NCBI GenBank assembly: GCA_039024635.1
Contig: JBCCQA010000027.1
Coordinates: forward strand, 11,563 to 75,562
From: Kuafuiihalomonas sp039024635
GTDB lineage: Bacteria; Myxococcota; Kuafuiibacteriia; Kuafuiibacteriales; Kuafuiibacteriaceae
DNA length: 64,000 nt
Reading direction: 5' to 3'
Below the pieces are notes generated by a model. That model saw only the letters and a list, made by a program, of their open reading frames with translations, had not been told where the DNA came from and did not search any database. Positions 1 through 8,060 of this stretch are shown piece after piece. Made by a program: the position numbers and the translations under genes. Numbering within the stretch: position 1 is the first letter of the stretch; the number at the start of each line of letters is the position of its first letter.

Positions 1-1157
1 CTGACCCAGATCGGCACCCGGAACTGAGGCCGAAAGTCGGGACTGGCCCAACGCTCCAGACCGCAGGCCAGACACAAGAAGCCGTAGCAGGTCAGGAAGA
101 ACATCGAGATGATGGCGCCGACGACGTCGAGCTGCGCCAACAGAATGCCGCCTTCAGCGATGAGCAAAGTGACGAGGAGCGCGATGCGAGGTTCGTCCTT
201 TCCTCGGCCGAGGAACTCGGGAACGATGCCGTCAAGCGCGAGAGCCTGCAGGGTGCGGGGCGCGCCGAGCATGCTGCCGAGCGCGCTGCTCAGCGTGGCG
301 GCGAAGACACCCACCGTGACGAAGCGCGGGTCCACCGACATTCGCCGCAGCACATTGTAGTCCGAGCGCAGCACCTCCGGCGGAACACGGGTGGACAGCA
401 ACCATACCAACCCGACGTAGATGAGCAGGCCGACCCCGATGGCCGCCATAGTCCCCAGCGGAATGGAGCGCTTGGGATCACGAAGGTCACCTGACATGCC
501 GACTCCGGCCGTGAAGCCGGTGACGGCCGGAAAGAAGACCGCAAAGACGGCCGCGAAGGGGACCGATGCGACCTGGGGCGCCGCAGCCGCCGTTTCCGCC
601 GGAATGCCTCGACCAAAGACGATCGCGAACAGGGACAAAACGATGGCGGCGAGAACGAAGAGCTGAGACTTGATCGCGATCTCGGTGGACCAGAGAGTGA
701 TGATGGCCAGGAACAAGCAGGCTGCGGAGCCGATGAGACGGATGTCGTTCGCTGGATCCTGGGTCGGCGACCAGCCCGTCGCCGCGATGAAGGCTTCGGC
801 GAAGCCGATCAGATAGAGCGACACGCCCAAGGCCAGAGCTGCGTACAAAGCCAACCCGATGGCGCCCCCGACCGAAAGCCCGAGAGAACGGCTGATGATG
901 TAGTAGTTCCCACCGGTTCGAACGGTATGGTTGGTCGCGATGGAGGCCACGCTCAGGCCGGTGGTGACCGAGATGACGTGGGCCAACACGACGACGCCGA
1001 GAGCCCCCAAGTAGCCGGCCTGTCCGACCACCCACCCCAGGCGCTGGTACATGATCACGCCGAGGATGGTGAGGATTGACGGCGTGAACACGCCGAGGAA
1101 AGTGCCGAAGCGCTTCTGAGCGTCGGCTGCGACCGAGTCGAGGGTGATATCCCGCAT
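1..1157 (-). CDS. SLC12-type cation-chloride cotransporter / APC permease, 3' end cut off
   Basis: The minus strand is open from an ATG at 1157 to the window edge, giving 385 residues with no stop, so the C-terminus is missing. The N-terminus runs straight into a hydrophobic segment beginning FGTFLGVFTPSILTILG, followed by GWVVGQAG. Further on are GGNYYIISRSLG, FFPAVTGFTAGVGMSGDL with DPKRSIPLGT, and SALGSMLGAPRTLQALA. These match the conserved segments of the cation-chloride cotransporter (SLC12) branch of the APC superfamily. About ten membrane helices are visible. It probably moves Na+, K+ or Cl- (or amino acids) across the inner membrane; the substrate is inferred. The ATG lies 5 bases after the stop of the upstream beta-helix gene, so the two are probably cotranscribed. 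Confidence 0.85.
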   Translation of the reverse strand, partial: MRDITLDSVAADAQKRFGTFLGVFTPSILTILGVIMYQRLGWVVGQAGYLGALGVVVLAHVISVTTGLSVASIATNHTVRTGGNYYIISRSLGLSVGGAIGLALYAALALGVSLYLIGFAEAFIAATGWSPTQDPANDIRLIGSAACLFLAIITLWSTEIAIKSQLFVLAAIVLSLFAIVFGRGIPAETAAAAPQVASVPFAAVFAVFFPAVTGFTAGVGMSGDLRDPKRSIPLGTMAAIGVGLLIYVGLVWLLSTRVPPEVLRSDYNVLRRMSVDPRFVTVGVFAATLSSALGSMLGAPRTLQALALDGIVPEFLGRGKDEPRIALLVTLLIAEGGILLAQLDVVGAIISMFFLTCYGFLCLACGLERWASPDFRPQFRVPIWV

Positions 1158-1162
1158 GGGAG

Positions 1163-1966
1163 TCAGCGCCAGCGGTTGCCGCCTTCGTCGTGAACGCCTT
1201 CGTTGTCCATGACGTCAGAGGGCATGTCGCAGTGGCTGAAGACGGCTTTGGCGTCTCGCGCCCCGACGAAGGGCTGGCCAATGGGCGGGTCCTCGAAGAG
1301 CACGCGCTCCATGTGAAGGACGCCGCCCTCCTGTCGAGCAGCCTGCCCGCCTCCAGGCGCCGTAGCTCGGGTGCGGCTGAAGCGGACCCGACTCAGCCGC
1401 GGTCGACCCCCCGCGACGAAGAGCCCGCCGCCAGCCACCGCTTCGCAGTCATGGATTTCCGAGTCTCGGAGCACGAAGTGCTCACATTCTCGAACGTAGA
1501 TGGCGCCCCCGCGGTTGGCGCGACAGGCCTCGATACGAAGAACGGAGGCTTCGACTTCCCCTCCGCCCACCCACAGAAAGCCGCCCTCCTCTCGAGCCTG
1601 ACAGCTCGTTCCGTGAACGTTGTAGAGCCGGACGCGCCCATTCAATACGCGGACACCGGCGCCCCGATCGGACTCAGCCCCACCGATGGCGACCGACTCG
1701 ACGAAAATGAGCCTCGAAGCTCCCGCGTCTATTTCGATGACGGGCCGCGCGCGACCACCGCCTACGATTCGGGTCAGGTCGCCCGCGCCTTTGAGCGTCA
1801 TGGGACGGCGCAGGACGATGGGCCCCTCAAAGCGACCCGGCGCGAGCTCGACGACCGCCCCTTCGGGCGCCGAGTCGATCACGTCCTGCAACGCTCGGCC
1901 CGAATCGTCGGGGTAGCGTATGGATGGCAACGCCGATCCCACGTCCACGATGGGTGAAATTGACAT
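1163..1966 (-). CDS. right-handed parallel beta-helix repeat protein
   Basis: This 267-residue protein has repeating short strands with GG turns (GGAIYVRECEHFVLRDSEIHDCEAV is typical of the pattern, residues about 150-190). It starts with a segment resembling a pectate-lyase/NosD fold, including LQDVIDSAPEGAVVELAPG. Such proteins bind or cleave polysaccharides, but no catalytic residues can be identified. No convincing signal peptide is visible after MSISPIV, so it may be cytoplasmic or use another start. A plus-strand reading frame over the same region also lacks stops but has the composition of an antisense shadow. It is followed after 5 bases by the transporter gene and preceded by a hairpin after the PEGA gene. 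Confidence 0.7.
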   Translation of the reverse strand: MSISPIVDVGSALPSIRYPDDSGRALQDVIDSAPEGAVVELAPGRFEGPIVLRRPMTLKGAGDLTRIVGGGRARPVIEIDAGASRLIFVESVAIGGAESDRGAGVRVLNGRVRLYNVHGTSCQAREEGGFLWVGGGEVEASVLRIEACRANRGGAIYVRECEHFVLRDSEIHDCEAVAGGGLFVAGGRPRLSRVRFSRTRATAPGGGQAARQEGGVLHMERVLFEDPPIGQPFVGARDAKAVFSHCDMPSDVMDNEGVHDEGGNRWR

Positions 1967-1982
1967 GAAGTCGCCTGGAGCT

Positions 1983-2004
1983 CCATCCCCCGCAGTGGGG
2001 ATGG
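1983..2004 (-). terminator. hairpin after the PEGA gene
   Basis: A perfect 8-bp inverted repeat (CCATCCCC and GGGGATGG) with a 6-base loop starts 2 bases after the PEGA gene stop codon on the minus strand. No T-run follows. It could be a weak terminator, a 3' stabiliser or an attenuator before the beta-helix gene, whose ATG is 17 bases beyond it. Confidence 0.45.
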
Positions 2005-2005
2005 G

Positions 2006-3127
2006 TCACTCTTCGTCCGGCTCCAGAGTGAAGGTGTAGGCCTTCTGCAGCTGACCGGCCGGAATGCGCTGTTCAGTTTTGAGGAAGCCCGGCGCTTCCA
2101 CGCGAATCACGTGTTCACGGTTGGGGTCGACGTTCGGAAGCTGGAGAGAGCGCACACTGGCGTGCTTGGTGTCGTCGAAGGTCACATCCGCCTTCACTGG
2201 CTCCACTCTGACACCGACCGTCTGCAGGCCAGGTTGGCTGAGCGGAACGAGATCGACATCTTGGCGAGCTTCGGTGTCGGCGAGCACCTCGACGGTGAGG
2301 GTGGCGCTCTCGTACCCTCCTTTCTCCAATCGCAGCGAGTGGCTCCCCACGCCGAGCGTCAACTTGACCGGCGTAGGCTCATCCCTGGCCGAACCGTCGA
2401 TGTAGAGGCTGGCTCCGGGCGGGGTCGTGTAGAGCTCCAGCGTCCCCTTCTGTCGAGGCCAGAGGATGAAGGTGACAACGCCAGCCATGAGCAAAAGGAG
2501 AGCCAGCACACCGATTCGCTGAGCCCACGCCATGCCTTGTTGCTTCGGCGTCGGGATGGGAAGCGTCGTGTTGGTGGGCGCAGTCGAGACGACTCCGGTC
2601 GGAGCCTTGGCCGGCTGCATCCACATCATCGTGTTCTCGCCGAAGCCCGTCGGGCCGGCTTTCCCGCTCGGAGCTCCGACCGGGGACTCGACCTGAGCCC
2701 GGGGGTCTGCGCCGGGTTGGGTCACTTGGTTGGGCGGTCTTCTCCGTTCGGACACCGGTCGTGCCGACATCTTGCGGGGGGGAGCCTTCGGCGCGGACGG
2801 CGCCTCGGGGGTCGGGGCTGGAGATTGCGGGGCCTTGGCCTCGGCCTTGGGTCCCAGATCCAGCTTGTCGAGGGTGACCTCTCCATCGAAGCTCGGGAGC
2901 GAGGGCATGGCCCTCGTCGGCGCGTCGCCGTCTTCTTCCGAGGCCGAAGGCCCGATGACGATCTGATGCTTGATGGCCGATGCGCCCGCGTTCCCCTGCT
3001 TGCGCTTGGCCTGCATCCGCTGCCTCGCTTCACGCAGAGCCTTGAGCTCCTCATTGCTCAGCGGGTCGAGCAGAGTTCGATCATCTGTGGGCGGCTGCCG
3101 CTTGCCGCCGTCGTTTCCCGAAGCCAC
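2006..3127 (-). CDS. single-pass membrane protein with PEGA domains
   Basis: The protein has 373 residues and a GTG start. The first ~200 residues are cytoplasmic, low-complexity and Pro/Ala/Lys-rich. A single transmembrane segment lies at about 204-225 (GVLALLLLMAGVVTFIL). It is followed by a PEGA domain at about 229-296 (GTLELYTTPPGASLYIDG, then LEKGGYESATL) and a weaker PEGA-like unit to the end (EHVIRVEAPGFLKTEQRI). PEGA domains are extracytoplasmic beta-sandwiches common in Myxococcota, often attached to Ser/Thr kinases; here there is no kinase domain. A TAGCGT hexamer lies 8 bases before the start. The role is unknown; a cell-envelope or signalling scaffold is an inference. Confidence 0.8.
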   Translation of the reverse strand: MASGNDGGKRQPPTDDRTLLDPLSNEELKALREARQRMQAKRKQGNAGASAIKHQIVIGPSASEEDGDAPTRAMPSLPSFDGEVTLDKLDLGPKAEAKAPQSPAPTPEAPSAPKAPPRKMSARPVSERRRPPNQVTQPGADPRAQVESPVGAPSGKAGPTGFGENTMMWMQPAKAPTGVVSTAPTNTTLPIPTPKQQGMAWAQRIGVLALLLLMAGVVTFILWPRQKGTLELYTTPPGASLYIDGSARDEPTPVKLTLGVGSHSLRLEKGGYESATLTVEVLADTEARQDVDLVPLSQPGLQTVGVRVEPVKADVTFDDTKHASVRSLQLPNVDPNREHVIRVEAPGFLKTEQRIPAGQLQKAYTFTLEPDEE

Positions 3128-3135
3128 CGGGTTTC

Positions 3136-3141
3136 ACGCTA
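3136..3141 (-). promoter_or_regulatory. -10-like hexamer for the PEGA gene
   Basis: Read on the minus strand the sequence is TAGCGT, ending 8 bases before the GTG start at 3127, with no Shine-Dalgarno between. The position suits a -10 element of a leaderless or nearly leaderless transcript. No good -35 was identified. Confidence 0.35.
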
Positions 3142-3170
3142 GCATGGTCTCCGGGGGGGCGACAGTTCGG

Positions 3171-3210
3171 GTCCTACTGGGTAACGGGGCCCCTTCTGGC
3201 CCCGTAGGAC
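3171..3210 (+). promoter_or_regulatory. start-proximal hairpin hiding an AGGA ribosome site
   Basis: An inner 7-bp stem CGGGGCC/GGCCCCG with a 6-base loop is extended by GTCCTA/TAGGAC across an 8-base bulge on the 5' side. The structure ends 4 bases before the ATG at 3215. The only Shine-Dalgarno-like sequence for that gene, AGGA at 3206-3209, is within the 3' arm, so folding would block initiation. No T-run follows, so a simple terminator is less likely. Translational control of the redox-type gene downstream is an inference. Confidence 0.5.
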
Positions 3211-3214
3211 GGCC

Positions 3215-4201
3215 ATGCGCCTCATGTTCGCCCTCATGACCCTGAGCTCGGTCGTACAGACGCCTCCCGAGCTCGGAACCGTGGCCTGGCAGCGAGACTA
3301 CGACGCGGCACGGCGGGAGGCCGCGCGCTCGGGAAAGCCACTCCTGATCCTCTTCGACGAAGTACCGGGCTGCTCGACCTGCGTCCGCTACGGACAGAGC
3401 GTGCTCAGCCACCCACTCATCGCCGACGCCATCGAGGCCTCCTTCGTGCCGGTCGCCGTCTACAACAATCGAGGGGGGGCGGACCGTCAGGTGCTGCAGA
3501 GCTTCGGCGAACCAACCTGGAACAACCCGGTGGTTCGAATCGTCGACGCCGAAGGCCAAGCCCTCGCTCCCCGGCTGGCCAACGACTACCAGCGCCGAAG
3601 TTTGGTCGAGCGCATGGAGCGAGCGTTGACGAAGCTTGGCCGTCCCGTGCCGAGCTATCTTCGGGAGGCCCTCGACGAAAGGACCGAGCTCGCCACTTAC
3701 GCGATGGGCTGCTTCTGGTCGGGCGAAGCCTGCTTGGGCAACATCCAAGGTGTTCGATCAAGCCGTACGGGTTTCGCGGCCGGCCGGGAAGTCGTCGAGC
3801 TTCGCTACGATCCCCAGACTATCTCGGCCCTCCAGCTCCATCGGACCGTGCTCGCGCACGGGTGCAGCAGGCATGCCCTGGTCCAGAACGAAGAAGAGGC
3901 CCGGGTCGCGCGACAGGTATTCTCCCGGGTCACCGTGAGCGGCTCCCTCCGACCCACGCCCAGCGACGACAAGCACGCCTTGCGTCGAACGCCGGCCCGC
4001 TTTCTCCCCTTGACCGAGGGCCAAGCGACCAGGGTCAACGCCCGGATCGCCGCGGGGCAGGGCTTCGACGAACTCTTGAGCCCCAGCCAGCAGGCTGTGT
4101 GGGCCGCCATTCGCCAGCACCCCGATGCTGGCTGGAAGCCAGCAGGAACCGAGCTCTCGGCCTCGATGCGAGCGGCAAGAGACGTCGCGGACCGCCTCTA
4201 A
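3215..4201 (+). CDS. thioredoxin-fold protein fused to a degenerate MsrA-like domain
   Basis: The 328-residue protein starts with a short signal-like segment. A thioredoxin-like domain (about 20-145) follows, with CSTC (Cys53, Cys56) inside VPGCSTC, and cis-Pro-like PTWNNPVVRIVD near 110. A second segment (about 160-225) contains GCFWSGE with Cys166, then GVRSSRTGFAAG and VELRYDP, the first half of methionine sulfoxide reductase A. The usual HDPT and RQGxDxGxQYRS segments are not recognisable, so reductase activity is doubtful. The VPG-C context resembles thioredoxin-like (seleno)proteins whose first Cys can be Sec; that link is from memory. A thiol-redox or protein-repair role in the envelope is inferred. 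It is monocistronic, behind an RBS-hiding hairpin. Confidence 0.75.
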   Translation: MRLMFALMTLSSVVQTPPELGTVAWQRDYDAARREAARSGKPLLILFDEVPGCSTCVRYGQSVLSHPLIADAIEASFVPVAVYNNRGGADRQVLQSFGEPTWNNPVVRIVDAEGQALAPRLANDYQRRSLVERMERALTKLGRPVPSYLREALDERTELATYAMGCFWSGEACLGNIQGVRSSRTGFAAGREVVELRYDPQTISALQLHRTVLAHGCSRHALVQNEEEARVARQVFSRVTVSGSLRPTPSDDKHALRRTPARFLPLTEGQATRVNARIAAGQGFDELLSPSQQAVWAAIRQHPDAGWKPAGTELSASMRAARDVADRL

Positions 4202-4206
4202 TTCAG

Positions 4207-4647
4207 CTAAGCGCCGCGCTCGAGCCAGATCGTGACCGGCCCGTCGTTGGTCAACTTGACCTGCATATCGGCGCCGAAGCGTCCGGTTTGGACCGGGATG
4301 TGGTTCGAAAGCAGCGCGCAGAAGCGATCAAAGAGCCGCTCCGCTCGAGCCGGATCGGCGGCCCCCACGAAGCTCGGTCGGTTGCCCTTCTGGGTGCTGC
4401 CGTAGAGCGTGAACTGACTGACGGCCAGGCAAGCGCCCCCTACGTCGACCACGGAAGCGTTCATCTTCCCTTCGGCGTCGGAAAACACGCGGAGGGCGGC
4501 GCACTTGTTGGCCATCCAGGCCAGCTCGTCTTCGCCATCCTGCGGACCAATCCCGACTAGGAGTAGGAGCCCGGGGCCAATGTCCCCTACGGTTTCTCCT
4601 GCGACCTGGACCCGAGCCTCGGTGACCCTTTGGAGCAGCACCCGCAC
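4207..4647 (-). CDS. dtd: D-aminoacyl-tRNA deacylase
   Basis: Starting from GTG at 4647 (VRVLLQRVTEARVQV) gives 146 residues, the usual family length. The two diagnostic motifs are present: SQFTLYGS (about 77-84) and the C-terminal NDGPVTIWLE, corresponding to the cross-subunit catalytic and specificity elements. The enzyme hydrolyses D-amino acids (and Gly) from mischarged tRNAs in the cytoplasm as a homodimer. An AGGA lies about 6 bases before the GTG. The frame stays open further upstream, but that extension overlaps the divergent glutaminase gene and is not family-like. Confidence 0.92.
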   Translation of the reverse strand: MRVLLQRVTEARVQVAGETVGDIGPGLLLLVGIGPQDGEDELAWMANKCAALRVFSDAEGKMNASVVDVGGACLAVSQFTLYGSTQKGNRPSFVGAADPARAERLFDRFCALLSNHIPVQTGRFGADMQVKLTNDGPVTIWLERGA

Positions 4648-4671
4648 CCGATTCCTGCTATCGGCCCCCGC

Positions 4672-5304
4672 ATGCCGGGGACAAGGGTCCTGCTGGTCGA
4701 CAACTACGACTCCTTCACCTTCAACCTCGCCCAGGCCCTCGCCGTGGAGGGGGCCGAGGTCGAGGTCACGGAGAACGACCGTGTCGACCTTGATCGACTT
4801 GGTGCGTCGCCACCGGCTGCCGTTGTCCTCTCGCCCGGCCCCGGAAACCCGTGGACGCCCAGGGACGTGGGGCGCTGCCCCGCCCTGATCGCGCGGTTTG
4901 CGGGTCGCTTGCCTATGCTCGGGGTATGTTTGGGCCACCAACTCATCGGCCGGGCCTTCGGCGCCCGAGTCGTGCGCGCCGAGCGGATCATGCACGGGAA
5001 GACCAGCCGGCTTCATCGCGTGGACCATGGGCTATTCGAAGGCGTTCCTTCCTCTTTTGAGGCGATGCGCTACCACTCCTGGGCCCTCCGGCAACAAGAC
5101 TTGCCGGAGGACGTCCGGGCTCTGGCTTGGGCCGAAGACGGCTGCCTGATGGCCTTCGGCCACCGGCGGGCGCCCCTCTACGGTCTTCAGTTCCATCCCG
5201 AGAGCATCGGGTCGCCCGAGGGCCCTCGAATTCTCGGGAATTTCCTGCGTATGGCCGAGGAACGCTGCCAGCGAGGAACGGCTGTGCTATCCCATGGACG
5301 TTGA
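4672..5304 (+). CDS. pabA/trpG: aminodeoxychorismate/anthranilate synthase glutamine amidotransferase subunit
   Basis: The 210-residue protein opens LLVDNYDSFTFNLAQAL. It has the nucleophile in LGVCLGHQ (about residue 85), an oxyanion segment LSPGPGNP, and the catalytic His-Glu in FHPES. This is a stand-alone class I glutamine amidotransferase that supplies ammonia to TrpE (tryptophan) or PabB (folate). No trpE or pabB lies nearby, so the pathway cannot be decided. The chosen ATG gives the canonical N-terminus. TATCGG sits 7 bases before it and may be a -10. Its TGA overlaps a TTG that probably starts fur. Confidence 0.92.
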   Translation: MPGTRVLLVDNYDSFTFNLAQALAVEGAEVEVTENDRVDLDRLGASPPAAVVLSPGPGNPWTPRDVGRCPALIARFAGRLPMLGVCLGHQLIGRAFGARVVRAERIMHGKTSRLHRVDHGLFEGVPSSFEAMRYHSWALRQQDLPEDVRALAWAEDGCLMAFGHRRAPLYGLQFHPESIGSPEGPRILGNFLRMAEERCQRGTAVLSHGR

Positions 5305-5780
5305 ACAACGCAGGAGCCAGCCCCTCGGCCGAGCCCTTGGAGATCCTCCGAGACTACGTGGCGAAGAACGGCCTAAAGTTCACCAGGCAGCGGGAGCTTA
5401 TCGCGGACGTCTTTTTTCGGGCGGGGGGCCACCTCAAGGTGGAGGATTTGCTGGAAGAGGTCCGCAAGGAGGACCCACAGGTCAGCCTCGCCACCATCTA
5501 TCGAACCATGAAACTCCTCACCGAATGTGGGTTAGCCGAACCCCACCGCTTTGGGGATGGCCACACGCGCTACGAGCCCTCGGACGCTGAAGACGAGCAC
5601 CACGACCACCTGATTTGTACTGAGTGCGGCCACATCATCGAGTTCTTCAACCAGCAGCTCGAGACCTTACAGGAGGCCATCGCCGCGTCCCATGGCTTCG
5701 AGGTGCACGACCATCGGATGGAGATGTACGGAACCTGCAAGAACCCCAAGACCTGCGAGCACAATCGGAACAGAAGCTGA
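5301..5780 (+). CDS. fur: Fur-family ferric uptake regulator
   Basis: From the TTG at 5301, which overlaps the previous stop as TTGA, the product has 159 residues, close to the usual ~150. The winged-helix DNA-binding half contains FTRQRELIADVFF and SLATIYRTMKLL. The dimerisation half contains HHDHLICTECGHIIEFF with the metal-binding His cluster, the CxxC and the Glu of IEF. A later Cys pair (GTCKNPKTC) may form part of a structural Zn site. It most resembles true Fur rather than PerR or Zur, but metal choice cannot be proved from sequence. Co-expression with the glutaminase is likely from the overlap. A more distal start is possible. Confidence 0.88.
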   Translation: MNNAGASPSAEPLEILRDYVAKNGLKFTRQRELIADVFFRAGGHLKVEDLLEEVRKEDPQVSLATIYRTMKLLTECGLAEPHRFGDGHTRYEPSDAEDEHHDHLICTECGHIIEFFNQQLETLQEAIAASHGFEVHDHRMEMYGTCKNPKTCEHNRNRS

Positions 5781-5792
5781 CGTGCGGGAGCC

Positions 5793-7916
5793 CTAATCCT
5801 CCGTCAGTTCGGCGTAGGCCTCGTACAGCTCCTGGATGTGCCGGACATAAGCGACCGGTTGTCCACCTCGGCAATAGCCGTGGCGCGCTCTTCGAGCGTA
5901 CTCGGGCTGAGCCAAGAGGAGCATGGCCTCCTCGACGTTCCCGAACCAGACGTTCGGGTCCTTGCCCAACTCTGCGGCCAAGCGCTGGGCGTCGTAGACG
6001 TGTCCGAGCCCCGCGTTGTAGGCGGCCATCGCCAGGCGAACCCGCTCCTCTAGGGGAACCTCAGGATCGAAACGGCCTATCAGTCGATCCATGTACTTGA
6101 CGCCGGCATGGATACCTTCGTCGGGCCTCTCCAGCCGAGTGAAGCCGAGTGACCGTCCGGTCCTCGGCATGACCTGAAAGAGCCCGAGCGCGCCGACCCA
6201 GCTCTTGGCCTTGGGATCGAAGCCGCTCTCGACGTAGGCTTGCGCCGCCATCAGGCGCCAGTCCAACTCGTAGCGTCGGGCGTACTTCTTGATGAGCTCG
6301 TCGTACGGGGAGAGCGTTCCCGTCTTTCCCGTCCTCGCCTTCTTGGCCTTGGCGAAGCGCCGCTGGTCCTCGAAGTAGCGCTTCTTCGCGATGTTGTAGT
6401 TCAGGCCTCGGTACACGCGCTCTACGAAGCCATCCAGGGCACGCCCCAGGGCCTCGTCAGCGGGTCGAGAGGCAAAGGCGATCGGCAGCTCTTTTCCTTC
6501 TTCATCCTCTTGCACTTCGAGGAGCACGGGCAGCGGGAAGGCTTCGACCACTGCAGTGCCGAAGGCTGCCTCGACCTGGAGCAAGTGGCGATCCATGACC
6601 GTCAGGTCGAAACGCCCCGCCGCGACCGCGTCGGCGATGGCTTCGGTCTCCATTTCTTCGTTCACCTCAGCGATTTCGAAGTTGGCGCCCTGGGATTGGA
6701 GGGCTTGCAGAGTCTCGAAGTAGGAAGAGGAAGCGCGAACGTGCAGGGTCCGATCCGCCAGCTCTTCCAAATTCCGGGGCAGCTTCGCGCCCCTCTGGCC
6801 CACCACCAGCTCGCGCGTGAAGAGGTAGGGCTCGCTGAAGCGAACCCTCGCCCGTCGCTCCGGCGTAGCGGTCAGGGTCGCAGCCACTAGGTCGGCTCGC
6901 CCCTCCAGCAGCCACGGGATCAGGTCGTCTCGAGAGGGCGCAATCACCATCTGCAGCCTCAGGTCCAGGTCGTCAGCCAGCATCTGAGCCAGTCGGTGGT
7001 CGAAGCCGAAGGGCCGGCCACGATGGAGGAAATAGGATATGGGATTGTTTCGGGTCAGGACCCGCAGCACGCCGCGCTCTTGAATCGCTGGCAGGTCCTC
7101 TCGATAACTCGCCCGAGCGTGGTGGGTGAGGGCGCGCTCGAGGACGAAGCGATTGACCGCCGCCTGAAGCTCGGGCGTGTCTTTGCGCAGGGCCCAGGCC
7201 AGCTGACGCCCTTCCGCCACCGGCAGGATGGCCTGTAGTCCGGGCCGATAGCCCTGGACGGCCTCCAGAATGTGCTCATCGGCGACGGTGAAGGGAATCC
7301 GACCTCGGGCCACGGCCTCCAAGAGGTCCGGCGTCGTCTGGCTTTCGTCGGCAGCGACGAAGGGCACCGCTTGGGCCTTTAGGGACTCGGCATAGGAGGA
7401 GGAGGCGCGAACGTGGACCTCGCCCGGCTTCAGATCGTCGAGCCCTTCGATGGGCTTCTTCAGGTCAGTGGGCCCGACAAGCATCTCCCGCACCGCTTGG
7501 CCTGCTCGGGCGAAGACCACCTGCTCAGCTCGGGTTTCGGTCACCGTGAGCTGGGCGGCGATGAGGTCTCCCCTGCCCTCGTTCAAAGCTGAAATGAGTG
7601 CGTCCTGGGCGTCGACCTCTACGACCACCGGCTCCAACTCCAGCTTTCGCGCGAAGGCCCGAGCCATGGATTCGTCTTGGAGAACGGGGTTGCCGCTTCG
7701 GGGCAGGAGAGAAGGTGCGCGTCCGTACACCAGTATCCGCAGGGAGCCTCGGGCCCGGATCATAGGGAGGTCGCCTAGTTGAGGGGCCAGGCTTTGCTCC
7801 TCGACTCTCGGTGTGAGGACCCCCGCGTCAGCTCGTGCTTGGGCGCCCTCTTGGCCGTCCGCTCGCGGGCACGCGAGCAGGATGAGGAGCGCGAGCGGTA
7901 CCGGAGGTCTCGCCAT
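5793..7916 (-). CDS. MltF-like lytic transglycosylase with two solute-binding domains
   Basis: The ATG at 7916 gives 707 residues with a lipoprotein-type signal (LALLILLACPRA). Two consecutive family 3 solute-binding domains follow, at about 50-265 (GSLRILVYG to the segment around ALTHHA) and 280-510 (ERGVLRVLTR, then FGFDHRLAQMLADDLDL). A C-terminal SLT domain (about 545-700) has the catalytic Glu in YVESGFDP and the conserved GALGLFQVMP and AAYNAG. MltF in Enterobacteria has one solute-binding domain; here it is duplicated. It should cleave peptidoglycan at the outer membrane, possibly gated by ligands. It is transcribed away from the 8061 gene and convergent with fur. Confidence 0.9.
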   Translation of the reverse strand: MARPPVPLALLILLACPRADGQEGAQARADAGVLTPRVEEQSLAPQLGDLPMIRARGSLRILVYGRAPSLLPRSGNPVLQDESMARAFARKLELEPVVVEVDAQDALISALNEGRGDLIAAQLTVTETRAEQVVFARAGQAVREMLVGPTDLKKPIEGLDDLKPGEVHVRASSSYAESLKAQAVPFVAADESQTTPDLLEAVARGRIPFTVADEHILEAVQGYRPGLQAILPVAEGRQLAWALRKDTPELQAAVNRFVLERALTHHARASYREDLPAIQERGVLRVLTRNNPISYFLHRGRPFGFDHRLAQMLADDLDLRLQMVIAPSRDDLIPWLLEGRADLVAATLTATPERRARVRFSEPYLFTRELVVGQRGAKLPRNLEELADRTLHVRASSSYFETLQALQSQGANFEIAEVNEEMETEAIADAVAAGRFDLTVMDRHLLQVEAAFGTAVVEAFPLPVLLEVQEDEEGKELPIAFASRPADEALGRALDGFVERVYRGLNYNIAKKRYFEDQRRFAKAKKARTGKTGTLSPYDELIKKYARRYELDWRLMAAQAYVESGFDPKAKSWVGALGLFQVMPRTGRSLGFTRLERPDEGIHAGVKYMDRLIGRFDPEVPLEERVRLAMAAYNAGLGHVYDAQRLAAELGKDPNVWFGNVEEAMLLLAQPEYARRARHGYCRGGQPVAYVRHIQELYEAYAELTED

Positions 7917-8060
7917 GCCCGCACGCTGCGGGAAAGCGCTGAGGAGCCTCAAGGTCCCACTCTGGGGACAACCCGAATTCCGAGCAATAATTCGCAGGCT
8001 TGTGCCGCCGAAAGTAGCGTGTCGCAGGGCGACGCTACGCCTTCGTGCTACGCCCCGAGC
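7917..8060. promoter_or_regulatory. divergent intergenic region with hairpin
   Basis: This 144-base region separates two divergent secreted-protein genes. A hairpin at 8014-8038 pairs GTAGCG and TCGC with GCGA and CGCTAC around a 2-base bulge. TACGCC at 8049-8054 lies 6 bases before the plus-strand ATG, and CAGCGT lies 6 bases before the minus-strand ATG; both could be -10 elements. Confidence 0.35.

Noticed and set aside
487..1281. Minus-strand 264-codon frame over the transporter
   Set aside because: Arg/Gly/His-rich without structure; the adjacent frame encodes an SLC12-type transporter with conserved motifs running off the window edge.
1190..1957. Plus-strand 255-codon open frame opposite the beta-helix gene
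   Set aside because: Its composition and lack of motifs mark it as an antisense shadow; the minus-strand frame has a clear beta-helix repeat pattern.
4648..5028. N-terminal extension of dtd to an upstream ATG (273 residues)
   Set aside because: The family is ~145 residues and the extension runs antisense through the glutaminase gene; the GTG at 4647 gives the canonical start.
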